A stretch of DNA of 5,424 nucleotides, taken from positions 1-5,424 of the forward strand of contig JAKIVF010000168.1 of the NCBI GenBank assembly GCA_021647145.1, written 5' to 3'. Both the position numbers and the translations under genes were made by a program. The notes below the pieces were generated by a model, which worked only from the letters and a program-made list of their open reading frames with translations, was not told where the DNA came from and did no database searches. The stretch comes from Methylococcaceae bacterium. Lineage in GTDB: Bacteria; Pseudomonadota; Gammaproteobacteria; Methylococcales; Methylomonadaceae. Positions 1 through 4,980 of this stretch are shown here, one piece after another. Position 1 is the stretch's first letter, and every line of letters begins with the position of its first letter.

Positions 1-935
1 TAAAAACTTTTAAGCATATATTCTTTTTGCATGTCTTCGGGTAAATCACGCCAATAACCGCCAGCAGGAACCATCTCCATTATTTCATACTTTCTAGGGG
101 GGTATTTTTGCCCAATAGATTCAGCAACATTAGTTTCAAATAACTCACCTGCTTGGAGAGCCTCAGATAAATTCATCATCTTGCTGCTAGGTACTGGGTA
201 ATTAAAGGTAATTCCAGTGCCTTTTTTTATGCCAACTAAAAATAAACGTTCTCTTTTTTGAGGGACTTTATAAAATGCAGCTTTGAGTACTTTAGGTGTT
301 AAAACGTCATACCCCAAGTCTTCTAAAATTTGTACCATCGAACGTAAGGTTGCGCCTTTATCGTGAGTTAAAAGCCCACGAACATTTTCACCTATACAAA
401 TTAAGGGCTGTACTTCTTGTACTGTTCTAGCAAATTCATAAAACAATGTCCCTCTTGCATCATCTAACCCACGTTTTTTACCCGCATAGCTAAAAGATTG
501 GCAAGGAAAGCCACCCGTAACAACATCAATCTTTCCTTTAAACTCGGTAAATGATTGCTGTTTAATGTCGCCCTCTATAACATTCCAGTGAGGTCTATTC
601 GTTTTTAATGTTTTACATGCCCAAGCATCAATTTCATTGAGTAATTGGCAGGATAATCCTGCTTTTTCTAGCCCTAGTGCCATTCCACCAGCACCTGCAA
701 ATAATTCTATAACGGAATAAGGCTTAATAGCAGGACTATGGATTGCACTACCTTCTTTGATTTCCTGTTTAGGAGTAGTATTTATATACTCTTTTAACAG
801 GTCAGGAGCATATGCCCTATAATTATTAGGCATTCTAGTGGGTGTTAATGTCCCATTTTTATCCCACCGTCTAAGAGTTTGCTTAGAGACTGCTAATAAA
901 TCGGCGGTTTCTGCTAAAGAATAATAGTTTTTCAA
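1..935 (-). CDS. DNA (cytosine-5)-methyltransferase with N-terminal helix-turn-helix, 3' end cut by window edge
   Basis: Modification enzyme of a type II restriction-modification system; it would methylate C5 of cytosine using S-adenosylmethionine. 311 residues are visible, read right to left. Residues about 4-50 form a MerR/excisionase-like helix-turn-helix (SLAETADLLAVSKQTLRRW). The catalytic domain follows: motif I FAGAGG (79-84, SAM binding), motif IV GGFPCQ (141-146, Cys145 nucleophile), motif VI ENV (183-185) and motif VIII QKRERLFLVG (226-235). The segment after it (VPAGGYWRDLPEDM) resembles GGNCC/GGWCC enzymes such as M.Eco47II and M.Sau96I, from memory. Motifs IX-X lie outside the window. 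No ATG lies before the helix-turn-helix. The TTG at 935 is the first possible start after an in-frame TGA, though its Shine-Dalgarno is poor. The helix-turn-helix may autoregulate the divergent promoter region, as in other HTH-methyltransferases such as M.SsoII. Family call certain; target specificity inferred. Confidence 0.95.
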   Translation of the reverse strand, partial: MKNYYSLAETADLLAVSKQTLRRWDKNGTLTPTRMPNNYRAYAPDLLKEYINTTPKQEIKEGSAIHSPAIKPYSVIELFAGAGGMALGLEKAGLSCQLLNEIDAWACKTLKTNRPHWNVIEGDIKQQSFTEFKGKIDVVTGGFPCQSFSYAGKKRGLDDARGTLFYEFARTVQEVQPLICIGENVRGLLTHDKGATLRSMVQILEDLGYDVLTPKVLKAAFYKVPQKRERLFLVGIKKGTGITFNYPVPSSKMMNLSEALQAGELFETNVAESIGQKYPPRKYEIMEMVPAGGYWRDLPEDMQKEYMLKSF

Positions 936-989
936 ATTAAAAGGTAGTCAACGTTATACAGGGTTATTTATTTTAAGGGGTTTTAAGGT
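936..989. promoter_or_regulatory. Divergent intergenic control region between methyltransferase and endonuclease
   Basis: These 54 bp must hold the 5' signals of both restriction-modification genes. A Shine-Dalgarno-like AAGGGG at 975-980 lies 9 nt before the endonuclease ATG. A 6 bp palindrome AACGTT sits at 950-955, and TTATAC at 954-959 could be a -10 for the endonuclease with a weak -35 (TTCAAA, 931-936) overlapping the methyltransferase start. The region is the natural place for the methyltransferase helix-turn-helix to bind, but no convincing long operator palindrome is visible, so the regulatory role is inference. Confidence 0.4.
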
Positions 990-1550
990 ATGGATCAAGC
1001 GAAAAAGAAGGAAATTTTAGAGAGGGCTAAAATTTGGTTTAAGGAAAGTATTGCTGAAAATCATATCAAGAATACTCAAAAGTTAGTAAATGCATCAAAA
1101 TTTGATATTAATCCATTTTTAGCTGTTTATTTATCTAATTTTTTAACGGGGAATACAGAACCAGAAAGTATTGCTAAGGCTCTGTTATATCCTCGTGTAC
1201 TAGGCACTTCTATCACAACCTCTTTCGGAACAAATATTCAAAAGTTTACCAATGAAGTTTTATCGTCTTTTGGAAGTACAACATCGGGTATTGATATTGA
1301 ATTTATTGACCAAATAAGCAAGCATAAAATTTACTGCCAATTGAAATCAGATCCAAATACAATCAATAAAGATGATGTAGAAACCATAGCAGGTCACTTT
1401 AAAAAAGTAATAAGCTTAGGACGAACAAATAACTTACGAATTACTCATGCTGATATGGTTGTAGGTATCGTTTATGGTGATACAGTAAGTTTGAATGGGC
1501 ATTATAAAAGAATCACCAGTGAATATGACTATCCTATATGGATAGGTTAG
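990..1550 (+). pseudogene. Type II restriction endonuclease, Eco47II/PmeII family, C-terminally truncated
   Basis: Partner of the divergent methyltransferase; it would cut unmethylated DNA, with GGNCC-like recognition inferred from the family. 186 residues remain. The N-terminal half carries the conserved stretches HIKNTQKLVNASKFDINPF (25-43) and IAKALLYPRVLGTSITTSFG (61-80). The probable PD-(D/E)XK core is GIDIEF (100-105, Asp102/Glu104) followed by CQLKS (116-120, a Q-x-K variant), then NTINKDDVETI. From memory, Eco47II is roughly 240 residues and continues past the YPIWIG where this protein stops, so about 50 residues are missing. The terminal TAG (1548-1550) lies at the left end of an insertion sequence. 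The catalytic core is kept, but loss of the C-terminus probably inactivates the enzyme. Start ATG has AAGGGG nine bases upstream. No continuation of the gene was found elsewhere in the window. Confidence 0.85.
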
Positions 1551-1565
1551 AAGTTACGCATTGAC
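1549..1565 (+). repeat. Left terminal inverted repeat of IS701-like element
   Basis: AGAAGTTACGCATTGAC, exactly complementary to 2656-2672. Together with the preceding T it provides the TAG that ends the endonuclease frame. Confidence 0.92.
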
Positions 1566-1620
1566 AGACAATGTTAAACTGTAACCGTTAAAAATACTAA
1601 AGCCACTGGAAGGCCAAGCC

Positions 1621-2667
1621 TTGATAAGAAAAATAACACGACCATCAACTGCCCATTGTACCTTGCCAATGTATATTGGTTTTTTATTAAGTGAACCGAA
1701 ACAGGCGAGTTGTCGGCGTTTAGGAGAAGTGATGTCTATATCGCACGATAGCGTAAACCGATTTCTGAACCGTGAACTTTATACAGGGCGAGATTTATAC
1801 GATGAAGCCAGTCCCACCTTGAATTTAAAGGGAGGAACCTTAAGTGTTGACGATAGTGTACTGGATAAACCTTATAGTCAGTATATGGCACTTGTCAGTC
1901 ATTTTTGGTCAGGAAAACATCACAGAACGGTTAAAGGAATCAACCTTGTCACTTTGTATTACACAGACATTCAAGGAAAACACCAACCTCTTAATTTCCG
2001 AGTGGTCGACAAGGCGGAAGGAAAGACAAAAAACGACTATTTTCAAGATATGCTAACCGAAGTATTAGCTTGGGGGCTTGAGCCTGCTTTTGTAACAGGA
2101 GATAGCTGGTACAGTTGTGTGAGTAATCTTAAATTGATAAAAAACCATCAGATAGGATTACTCTTTGCACTAGAAAGTAACCGCTTAGTCTCCATTGAAA
2201 AAGGTTCGTGGGCTCAAGTTAAGCAATTAGAAATTCCAGAAGATGGCTTGATGGTTTGGCTCAAAAATTTTGGGTATGTAAAATTATTTCGGACGACTTT
2301 GAAAGACCAGATTCGCCATTATATAAGCTCACTACCTGATGAAGAAAAAACATCTGCTTTTAATAATAAAGCCTTTATTGAACAACATGATAGGCATTGG
2401 CAGATTGAGCAATATCATCGAGCAATAAAGCAGGTGTGTAATATTGAACGGTTCCAGGTTCGTAGTAAAGGAGCGATAAATAATCATATTTTTTCTGCAA
2501 TTTGTGGATTTGTTCAATTACAAAAATTGAGCTTTGCAGAAGTGATTAATAATTGCTATAGCGTACAGCGGAATTTATTCAAAGATGTCATTGCTTCGTT
2601 TATCGGAACATTTATGCCAAATATGAATCATTTAAACCCAGAATTTCAATCTGTCGTCAATGCGTAA
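1621..2667 (+). CDS. DDE transposase of IS701/ISAba11-like element
   Basis: Cuts and rejoins the ends of its own element. It has 348 residues and appears intact. The N-terminus (about 1-60) has a helix-turn-helix-like segment (CRRLGEVMSISHDSVNRFL). The RNase H-like DDE core follows: first Asp in LSVDDSVLDKP (D77/D78), second Asp in VTGDSWYS (D161), and Glu263 in HWQIEQYHRAIKQ. The stretch VCNIERFQVRSKGAINNHIF after it is typical of this transposase group. The start is TTG at 1621, favoured because GGAAGG (1608-1613) lies 7 nt upstream; the first ATG would remove 16 residues. The C-terminal VNA and stop are encoded by the right inverted repeat. No frameshift is seen, so the element may still be mobile. 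Confidence 0.9.
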   Translation: MIRKITRPSTAHCTLPMYIGFLLSEPKQASCRRLGEVMSISHDSVNRFLNRELYTGRDLYDEASPTLNLKGGTLSVDDSVLDKPYSQYMALVSHFWSGKHHRTVKGINLVTLYYTDIQGKHQPLNFRVVDKAEGKTKNDYFQDMLTEVLAWGLEPAFVTGDSWYSCVSNLKLIKNHQIGLLFALESNRLVSIEKGSWAQVKQLEIPEDGLMVWLKNFGYVKLFRTTLKDQIRHYISSLPDEEKTSAFNNKAFIEQHDRHWQIEQYHRAIKQVCNIERFQVRSKGAINNHIFSAICGFVQLQKLSFAEVINNCYSVQRNLFKDVIASFIGTFMPNMNHLNPEFQSVVNA

Positions 2668-2672
2668 CTTCT
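2656..2672 (-). repeat. Right terminal inverted repeat of IS701-like element
   Basis: Read on the minus strand it equals the left repeat base for base over 17 positions. It overlaps the transposase stop codon (2665-2667), and its end gives the TAG that terminates the truncated ISL3 frame on the minus strand. Confidence 0.92.
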
Positions 2673-3186
2673 ATTCATGTCCTTTGGCAATAGACGTTTC
2701 ATCCATTCCTATGGTGCTTATATCACTATAATTTTCACCTTTCTTGGCGAGGTCAATATAACTATCCAAAACGCGCCATACCTTATGGTCAGAGACACCT
2801 GTTAGCTGACTGACATTATGAACGGGCATCGCCTTGCATAGCTGTATTAATAGAGCTTCAAATAGCAAGGTAAAGCCTGCAACCTTGCCTTCCCAAGGGG
2901 TGGGTATTAAACGAACTTTTCCATCATCACGTTTAATCCTAGGCACTCTGGCATGCAAATGACATTCATATTCAAAGAAATTCAAATGCTGCCAGGTTTT
3001 TTTAACGGTATCATACGCTGTGTACATTTTTGCGCCATCACCACTCGCACTAGGATCAACAAAAGTACTCCCTGGCTTAAAGTCTATATAGATATCAAGC
3101 CGCTTTTTTTCTGCATTAAAATCAATTGATTTAACCAGCCAAGGGGCATTAATGTGAAGGGCTTGTTGAAATAATTCTGACTGCAT
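2671..3186 (-). pseudogene. ISL3-family transposase, 5' fragment
   Basis: N-terminal 171 residues of a transposase that is normally about 400 or more. The region TWQHLNFFEYECHLHARVPR (64-83) followed by PTPWEG and FTLLFEALLIQL is the ISL3 N-terminal signature. SQLTGVSDHKVWRVLDSYID (126-145) is the helix-turn-helix-like part. GMDETSIAKGHE (160-171) holds the first catalytic Asp (D162), and the frame ends there in a TAG supplied by the adjacent IS. The second Asp and the Glu are absent, so the protein cannot be an active transposase. The usual zinc-ligand cysteines of the family (CPxCG, then a further Cys after RVPR) are replaced by DPSASGDG and RIKRDDG; I recall such a Cys-less ISL3 subgroup, so this need not be decay. 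ATG at 3186 lacks a clear Shine-Dalgarno. Confidence 0.88.
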
Positions 3187-3254
3187 AAATAATGAATTTA
3201 ATAGTTTATAGGCTCAGTAGATTATAGTTTACCCACTCATTTTTCAAAAGAGCC
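2673..3254 (-). mobile_element. Truncated ISL3-family element (one end retained)
   Basis: The surviving outer end is at about 3254. Read on the minus strand it starts GGCTCTTTTGAAAAATGAG, the GGCTCTTT type of terminus usual for ISL3 elements. A possible promoter for the transposase lies just inside: TTGAAA (3247-3242) and TATAAT (3226-3221) with 15 bp spacing. The other end is missing, cut at the IS701-like insertion (2672/2673), so the 8 bp target duplication typical of the family cannot be tested. A short inverted GGCTC/GAGCC pair (3211-3215 and 3250-3254) lies in the terminal region. Confidence 0.8.
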
Positions 3255-3262
3255 TCTATTTT

Positions 3263-3313
3263 TTATTGTTTTAGAAAATGAAGCACTTTGATAAGCCCCC
3301 ACTTTAAAACAAT
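3263..3313 (-). pseudogene. 3' part of small reading frame split by the IS5-like element
   Basis: Read on the minus strand and joined to the segment at 4866-4774, this continues in frame as IVLKWGLIKVLHFLKQ and ends in TAA (3265-3263), nine bases before the ISL3 terminus. The peptide is rich in Leu, Ile, Val and Phe with spaced Lys, and would complete a hydrophobic or amphipathic helix. It is recognisable only after computational removal of the IS. A short chance frame cannot be excluded. Confidence 0.45.
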
Positions 3314-3331
3314 TGAGCCTCTTGCAAAACT
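3313..3331 (+). repeat. Left terminal inverted repeat of IS5-like element
   Basis: TTGAGCCTCTTGCAAAACT is complementary to 4754-4772. The outermost one or two bases may belong to the target. Confidence 0.9.
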
Positions 3332-3342
3332 AAGAAACGTGA

Positions 3343-3371
3343 TTGATATTCTTAGCCAGACACGCTAAAAA
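3343..3371 (+). promoter_or_regulatory. Candidate promoter of the IS5-like transposase
   Basis: -35 TTGATA (3343-3348), 17 bp spacer, -10 TAAAAA (3366-3371). Transcription would begin near 3378, at the edge of the upstream arm of the inverted repeat that covers the transposase start codon. Match to consensus is 5/6 and 4/6; untested. Confidence 0.45.
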
Positions 3372-3378
3372 AAGAAAA

Positions 3379-3446
3379 AACTTACTCATAAATGATAAAA
3401 TAGGAAGCCTAAAAACAATCTAAAAGTATCGATAAATGAGTAAGTT
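3379..3446 (+). promoter_or_regulatory. 11 bp inverted repeat able to sequester the transposase start codon
   Basis: AACTTACTCAT at 3379-3389 is the exact reverse complement of ATGAGTAAGTT at 3436-3446, the first 11 bases of the transposase gene. In mRNA the two would pair, closing a 46 nt loop and burying the AUG. No Shine-Dalgarno is evident just upstream of the ATG. Start-codon hairpins of this sort limit translation from read-through transcripts in other insertion sequences (IS10 and IS50 are known cases); applying that here is inference. Confidence 0.55.
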
Positions 3447-4563
3447 ACACGACACATTAGCACAAACATGGCTTAACATTCAAACTTCATTATTTCCATG
3501 GCTATCAGAAGAATTAGGCGAGTTAACAGACAAGCAACAAGAATTGGTCACTACACTCGAAATGATACGGATAGAGGAGTTTATTCTTTCCAGTTACGGG
3601 TATCCAGGTCGGCCACCTGAAGATCGAGTTGCTATAGCCAGAGCATTCGTTGCAAAAATGGTTTATAACATGCCAACAACCCGTGCTTTACTTGATCGGT
3701 TAAAAACAGATATTTCACTCAGACGAATCTGTGGCTGGGAACGTAAAAATGATATCTCAGCAGAATGGACTTTTTCACGCGCTTTTGCTGAGTTTTCTGA
3801 ATCGCAATTACCTGAACGTGTTCATGAAAGCTTGATCAAAAAACATTATAAAGATGAGATTGTTGGCCATAATTCACGAGACTCCACAGCCATAGGGGCA
3901 CGTGAAAAACCGCTTAAAAAAGAGAAAGTAACAAAAGAACCTAAAAAACGAGGGCGTCCCAAAAAAGGCGAAATACGCATTAAAGAACCCACGCGGCTTG
4001 AAAAGCAAGCGGCAGGCATGGATCTCTCTGATATGCTAGAAGACTTGCCTACCGCCTGTGACGTAGGCACCAAGAAAAATAGCAAAGGCTATAAAACCAG
4101 TTGGATAGGTTATAAATTACATATTGATTCAGCCGATGGTGGCATTCCCATTAGCTGTGTATTAACGTCTGCATCGCTACATGATAGCCAAGTTGCCATT
4201 CCTTTAGCAAAGATTAGCAGTGACCGAATAACTAATCTCTATGATTTAATGGATTCGGCCTATGACAACCCTCAAACTCACGCGGTTAGCCGAGAGCTTG
4301 GGCATATTCCTCTGATTGATAAGCACCCACGAAGAAATAAAGAGTTAAAGGCCGAAAATAAAAGACGACGAATTGCTGGCTATCAAATAGCTGAAAAAAC
4401 ACGGTATAAAGAACGGAGTACAGTTGAAAGAGTGAATGCACGCTTAAAAGATGAGTTTGGTGGGCGTGTTGTTCGCGTTAAGGGGGCTGAAAAAGTAATG
4501 TGTCACTTGATGTTTGGTATTTTGGCACTGACCAGCAACCAATTGATGTGTTTCCTTGAGTAA
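3436..4563 (+). CDS. DDE transposase of IS5-like element
   Basis: 375 residues, apparently intact. The N-terminal domain (about 1-130, with YGYPGRPPEDRVAIARAFVAK) resembles the DUF772-type region of IS5/IS1182 transposases. The catalytic core has Asp149 in HNSRDSTAIG, Asp273 in YDLMDSAYD and Glu331 in RSTVERVNARLKDEFGG, followed by the C-terminal helix HLMFGILALTSNQL. Between the first and second Asp lies a long Lys-rich linker (about 156-190) containing KKRGRPKKG, an AT-hook-like RGRP core that could add minor-groove contacts. ATG at 3436 is the start; translation is probably poor because there is no evident Shine-Dalgarno and the AUG falls in an 11 bp inverted repeat. The gene is opposed in strand to the small frame it interrupts. 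Confidence 0.92.
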   Translation: MSKLHDTLAQTWLNIQTSLFPWLSEELGELTDKQQELVTTLEMIRIEEFILSSYGYPGRPPEDRVAIARAFVAKMVYNMPTTRALLDRLKTDISLRRICGWERKNDISAEWTFSRAFAEFSESQLPERVHESLIKKHYKDEIVGHNSRDSTAIGAREKPLKKEKVTKEPKKRGRPKKGEIRIKEPTRLEKQAAGMDLSDMLEDLPTACDVGTKKNSKGYKTSWIGYKLHIDSADGGIPISCVLTSASLHDSQVAIPLAKISSDRITNLYDLMDSAYDNPQTHAVSRELGHIPLIDKHPRRNKELKAENKRRRIAGYQIAEKTRYKERSTVERVNARLKDEFGGRVVRVKGAEKVMCHLMFGILALTSNQLMCFLE

Positions 4564-4753
4564 GGTATTACTTGTAGCACTTAAAAAGTAAACTGAATGC
4601 ATTTTAATGACAACAACAGGATAGTTATATTCTAAATTTAGAAAAAACCTGAAAAACAGGGTTTAATAACTTTTTAAATATAAAAGTGATGGTTTCATTT
4701 TTCAAAAAAACGCAAATGAGATTCATTAACAAATACAAACTGGTGAGATTTGA
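4564..4753 (+). other. Non-coding 3' segment of the IS5-like element
   Basis: No coding frame of note. It contains a 6 bp stem TTACTT/AAGTAA (4567-4572, 4585-4590) right after the transposase stop, a 14 bp perfect palindrome TTCTAAATTTAGAA (4630-4643), and a short hairpin AAACCTG-aaaaa-CAGG(G)TTT (4645-4664). The last is followed by TTTTT only after a gap, so it is a weak terminator candidate. Confidence 0.5.
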
Positions 4754-4772
4754 AGTTTTGCAAGAGGCTCAA
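4754..4772 (-). repeat. Right terminal inverted repeat of IS5-like element
   Basis: The minus strand reads TTGAGCCTCTTGCAAAACT, identical to the left end over 19 bases. Confidence 0.9.
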
Positions 4773-4866
4773 TAAAACTAAAGAATATATAAAGCACTCT
4801 TTCAAGCATTGGCATTTGTGCTAATTTCTGATTGAAATCAACTGTTTTTCTAACTTTCTGAAACAT
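4771..4866 (-). pseudogene. 5' part of small gene downstream of riboswitch candidate, interrupted by IS5-like element
   Basis: The start is ATG at 4866 (minus strand) with a strong GGGGG Shine-Dalgarno (4880-4876) nine bases upstream. The visible part reads MFQKVRKTVDFNQKLA, then QMPMLERVLYIFFSFI, and runs into the IS5-like element. Deleting the element and one copy of the AT/AAT duplication joins it in frame to 3313-3263, giving a 47-residue product ending HFLKQ. Its N-terminal half is basic and polar; residues about 20-45 are hydrophobic with spaced Lys, suggesting a single membrane-associated helix. I do not recognise the family. The gene sits 47 nt after the riboswitch candidate, so c-di-GMP control is inferred. 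In the present state translation would continue into IS sequence. Confidence 0.55.
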
Positions 4867-4872
4867 AATAAT

Positions 4873-4880
4873 CTGCCCCC
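4873..4880 (-). promoter_or_regulatory. Ribosome-binding site of the small gene, with possible anti-Shine-Dalgarno pairing
   Basis: The minus strand reads GGGGGCAG, 6-9 nt before the ATG at 4866. Its GGCAG (4877-4873) is complementary to CTGCC (4919-4915) in the 3' strand of the riboswitch candidate. If CTGCC is held in the closing helix when ligand is bound, the site would be free, which suggests a translational ON switch. This is a pairing argument only. Confidence 0.45.
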
Positions 4881-4891
4881 TTTACCTTAGA

Positions 4892-4909
4892 TGATCTAAT
4901 CGCAGATCA
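4892..4909 (-). other. Small hairpin between riboswitch candidate and ribosome-binding site
   Basis: The minus strand reads TGATCT-gcgatt-AGATCA, a perfect 6 bp stem with a 6 nt loop. It has no following U-run, so it is not a convincing intrinsic terminator. It probably belongs to the expression platform or spaces it. Confidence 0.45.
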
Positions 4910-4913
4910 AAAT

Positions 4914-4980
4914 CGGCAGCCCAGCCTTCCAACTTATGGAACCGAAGCTTTCCGTCCCTGTCTTACGGCAGGTATAGCCT
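4914..4980 (-). ncRNA. Cyclic-di-GMP-I (GEMM) riboswitch candidate
   Basis: Read on the minus strand, the pieces of a GEMM aptamer occur in order. These are AGGCTATACC; a stem CCTG/CAGG (4972-4969 and 4960-4957) capped by a GTAA (GNRA) tetraloop; the junction GGGACGGAAAGC (4958-4947), close to the GGGACGCAAAGC of known aptamers; a second arm AGCTTC...GAAGGCT with a TTCC/GGAA option; and the 3' closing strand GGCTGGGCTGCCG (compare GCCGGGCUGCC). The G, A and C that contact c-di-GMP in the Vc2 aptamer (G20, A47, C92) have plausible counterparts. The aptamer is short (67 nt), the second arm is small, and the closing helix is weak (GGC/GCC visible), so a diverged or non-functional copy is possible. 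It lies upstream of a small split gene on the same strand. Confidence 0.62.

Larger units (their letters stand above)
1549..2672 (+). mobile_element. Complete IS701/ISAba11-like insertion sequence, about 1.12 kb
   Basis: The element is bounded by perfect 17 bp inverted repeats (AGAAGTTACGCATTGAC, left 1549-1565, right 2656-2672), or 18 bp if the flanking T/A is counted. It encodes one DDE transposase that fills nearly the whole length; the gene's stop codon lies inside the right repeat. The left repeat includes a TTGACA (1561-1566) that could serve as a -35 box. No direct target duplication is visible: the left flank reads ATAGGT, the right flank ATTCAT. The left flank is a restriction endonuclease gene and the right flank an ISL3 transposase gene, so the element now sits at a deletion or rearrangement junction. 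Family placement comes from transposase resemblance and is provisional. Confidence 0.88.
3314..4771 (+). mobile_element. Complete IS5-superfamily insertion sequence, about 1.46 kb
   Basis: Near-perfect inverted ends: TTGAGCCTCTTGCAAAACT at 3313-3331 is matched on the minus strand by 4772-4754 (19 of 19). Ends placed at TGAGCC...GGCTCA leave a 2 bp AT direct duplication (3312-3313 and 4772-4773); placing the right end at 4770 gives AAT. It carries one DDE transposase, with 105 bp before the gene and about 190 bp of non-coding DNA after it. That 3' segment holds a 14 bp palindrome and a weak hairpin. The element interrupts a minus-strand small frame lying downstream of a riboswitch candidate. 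The exact IS5 subgroup is not assigned. Confidence 0.88.

Noticed and set aside
1844..2056. 70-codon open frame on the plus strand
   Set aside because: It lies wholly within the IS701-like transposase gene in another frame and has no recognisable motifs.
2332..2517. 61-codon open frame on the minus strand
   Set aside because: Antisense to the transposase region around its catalytic Glu; a by-product of that gene's codons.
1543..2677. Direct target duplication for the IS701-like element
   Set aside because: Flanks were compared at 2 to 6 bp with several end placements. Only a two-base TA is shared, and it may belong to the inverted repeat.
3255..3312. Search for the missing endonuclease C-terminus between the ISL3 remnant and the IS5-like element
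   Set aside because: No plus-strand frame here continues the endonuclease; the segment is instead the end of the minus-strand small gene.
3846..4085. 79-codon open frame on the minus strand
   Set aside because: Antisense to the Lys-rich linker of the IS5-like transposase; its Ser/Pro/Phe-rich composition reflects that.
4645..4675. Intrinsic terminator after the IS5-like transposase
   Set aside because: The stem is short, has a bulge, and the T-run is separated from it; kept only as a note in the non-coding segment.
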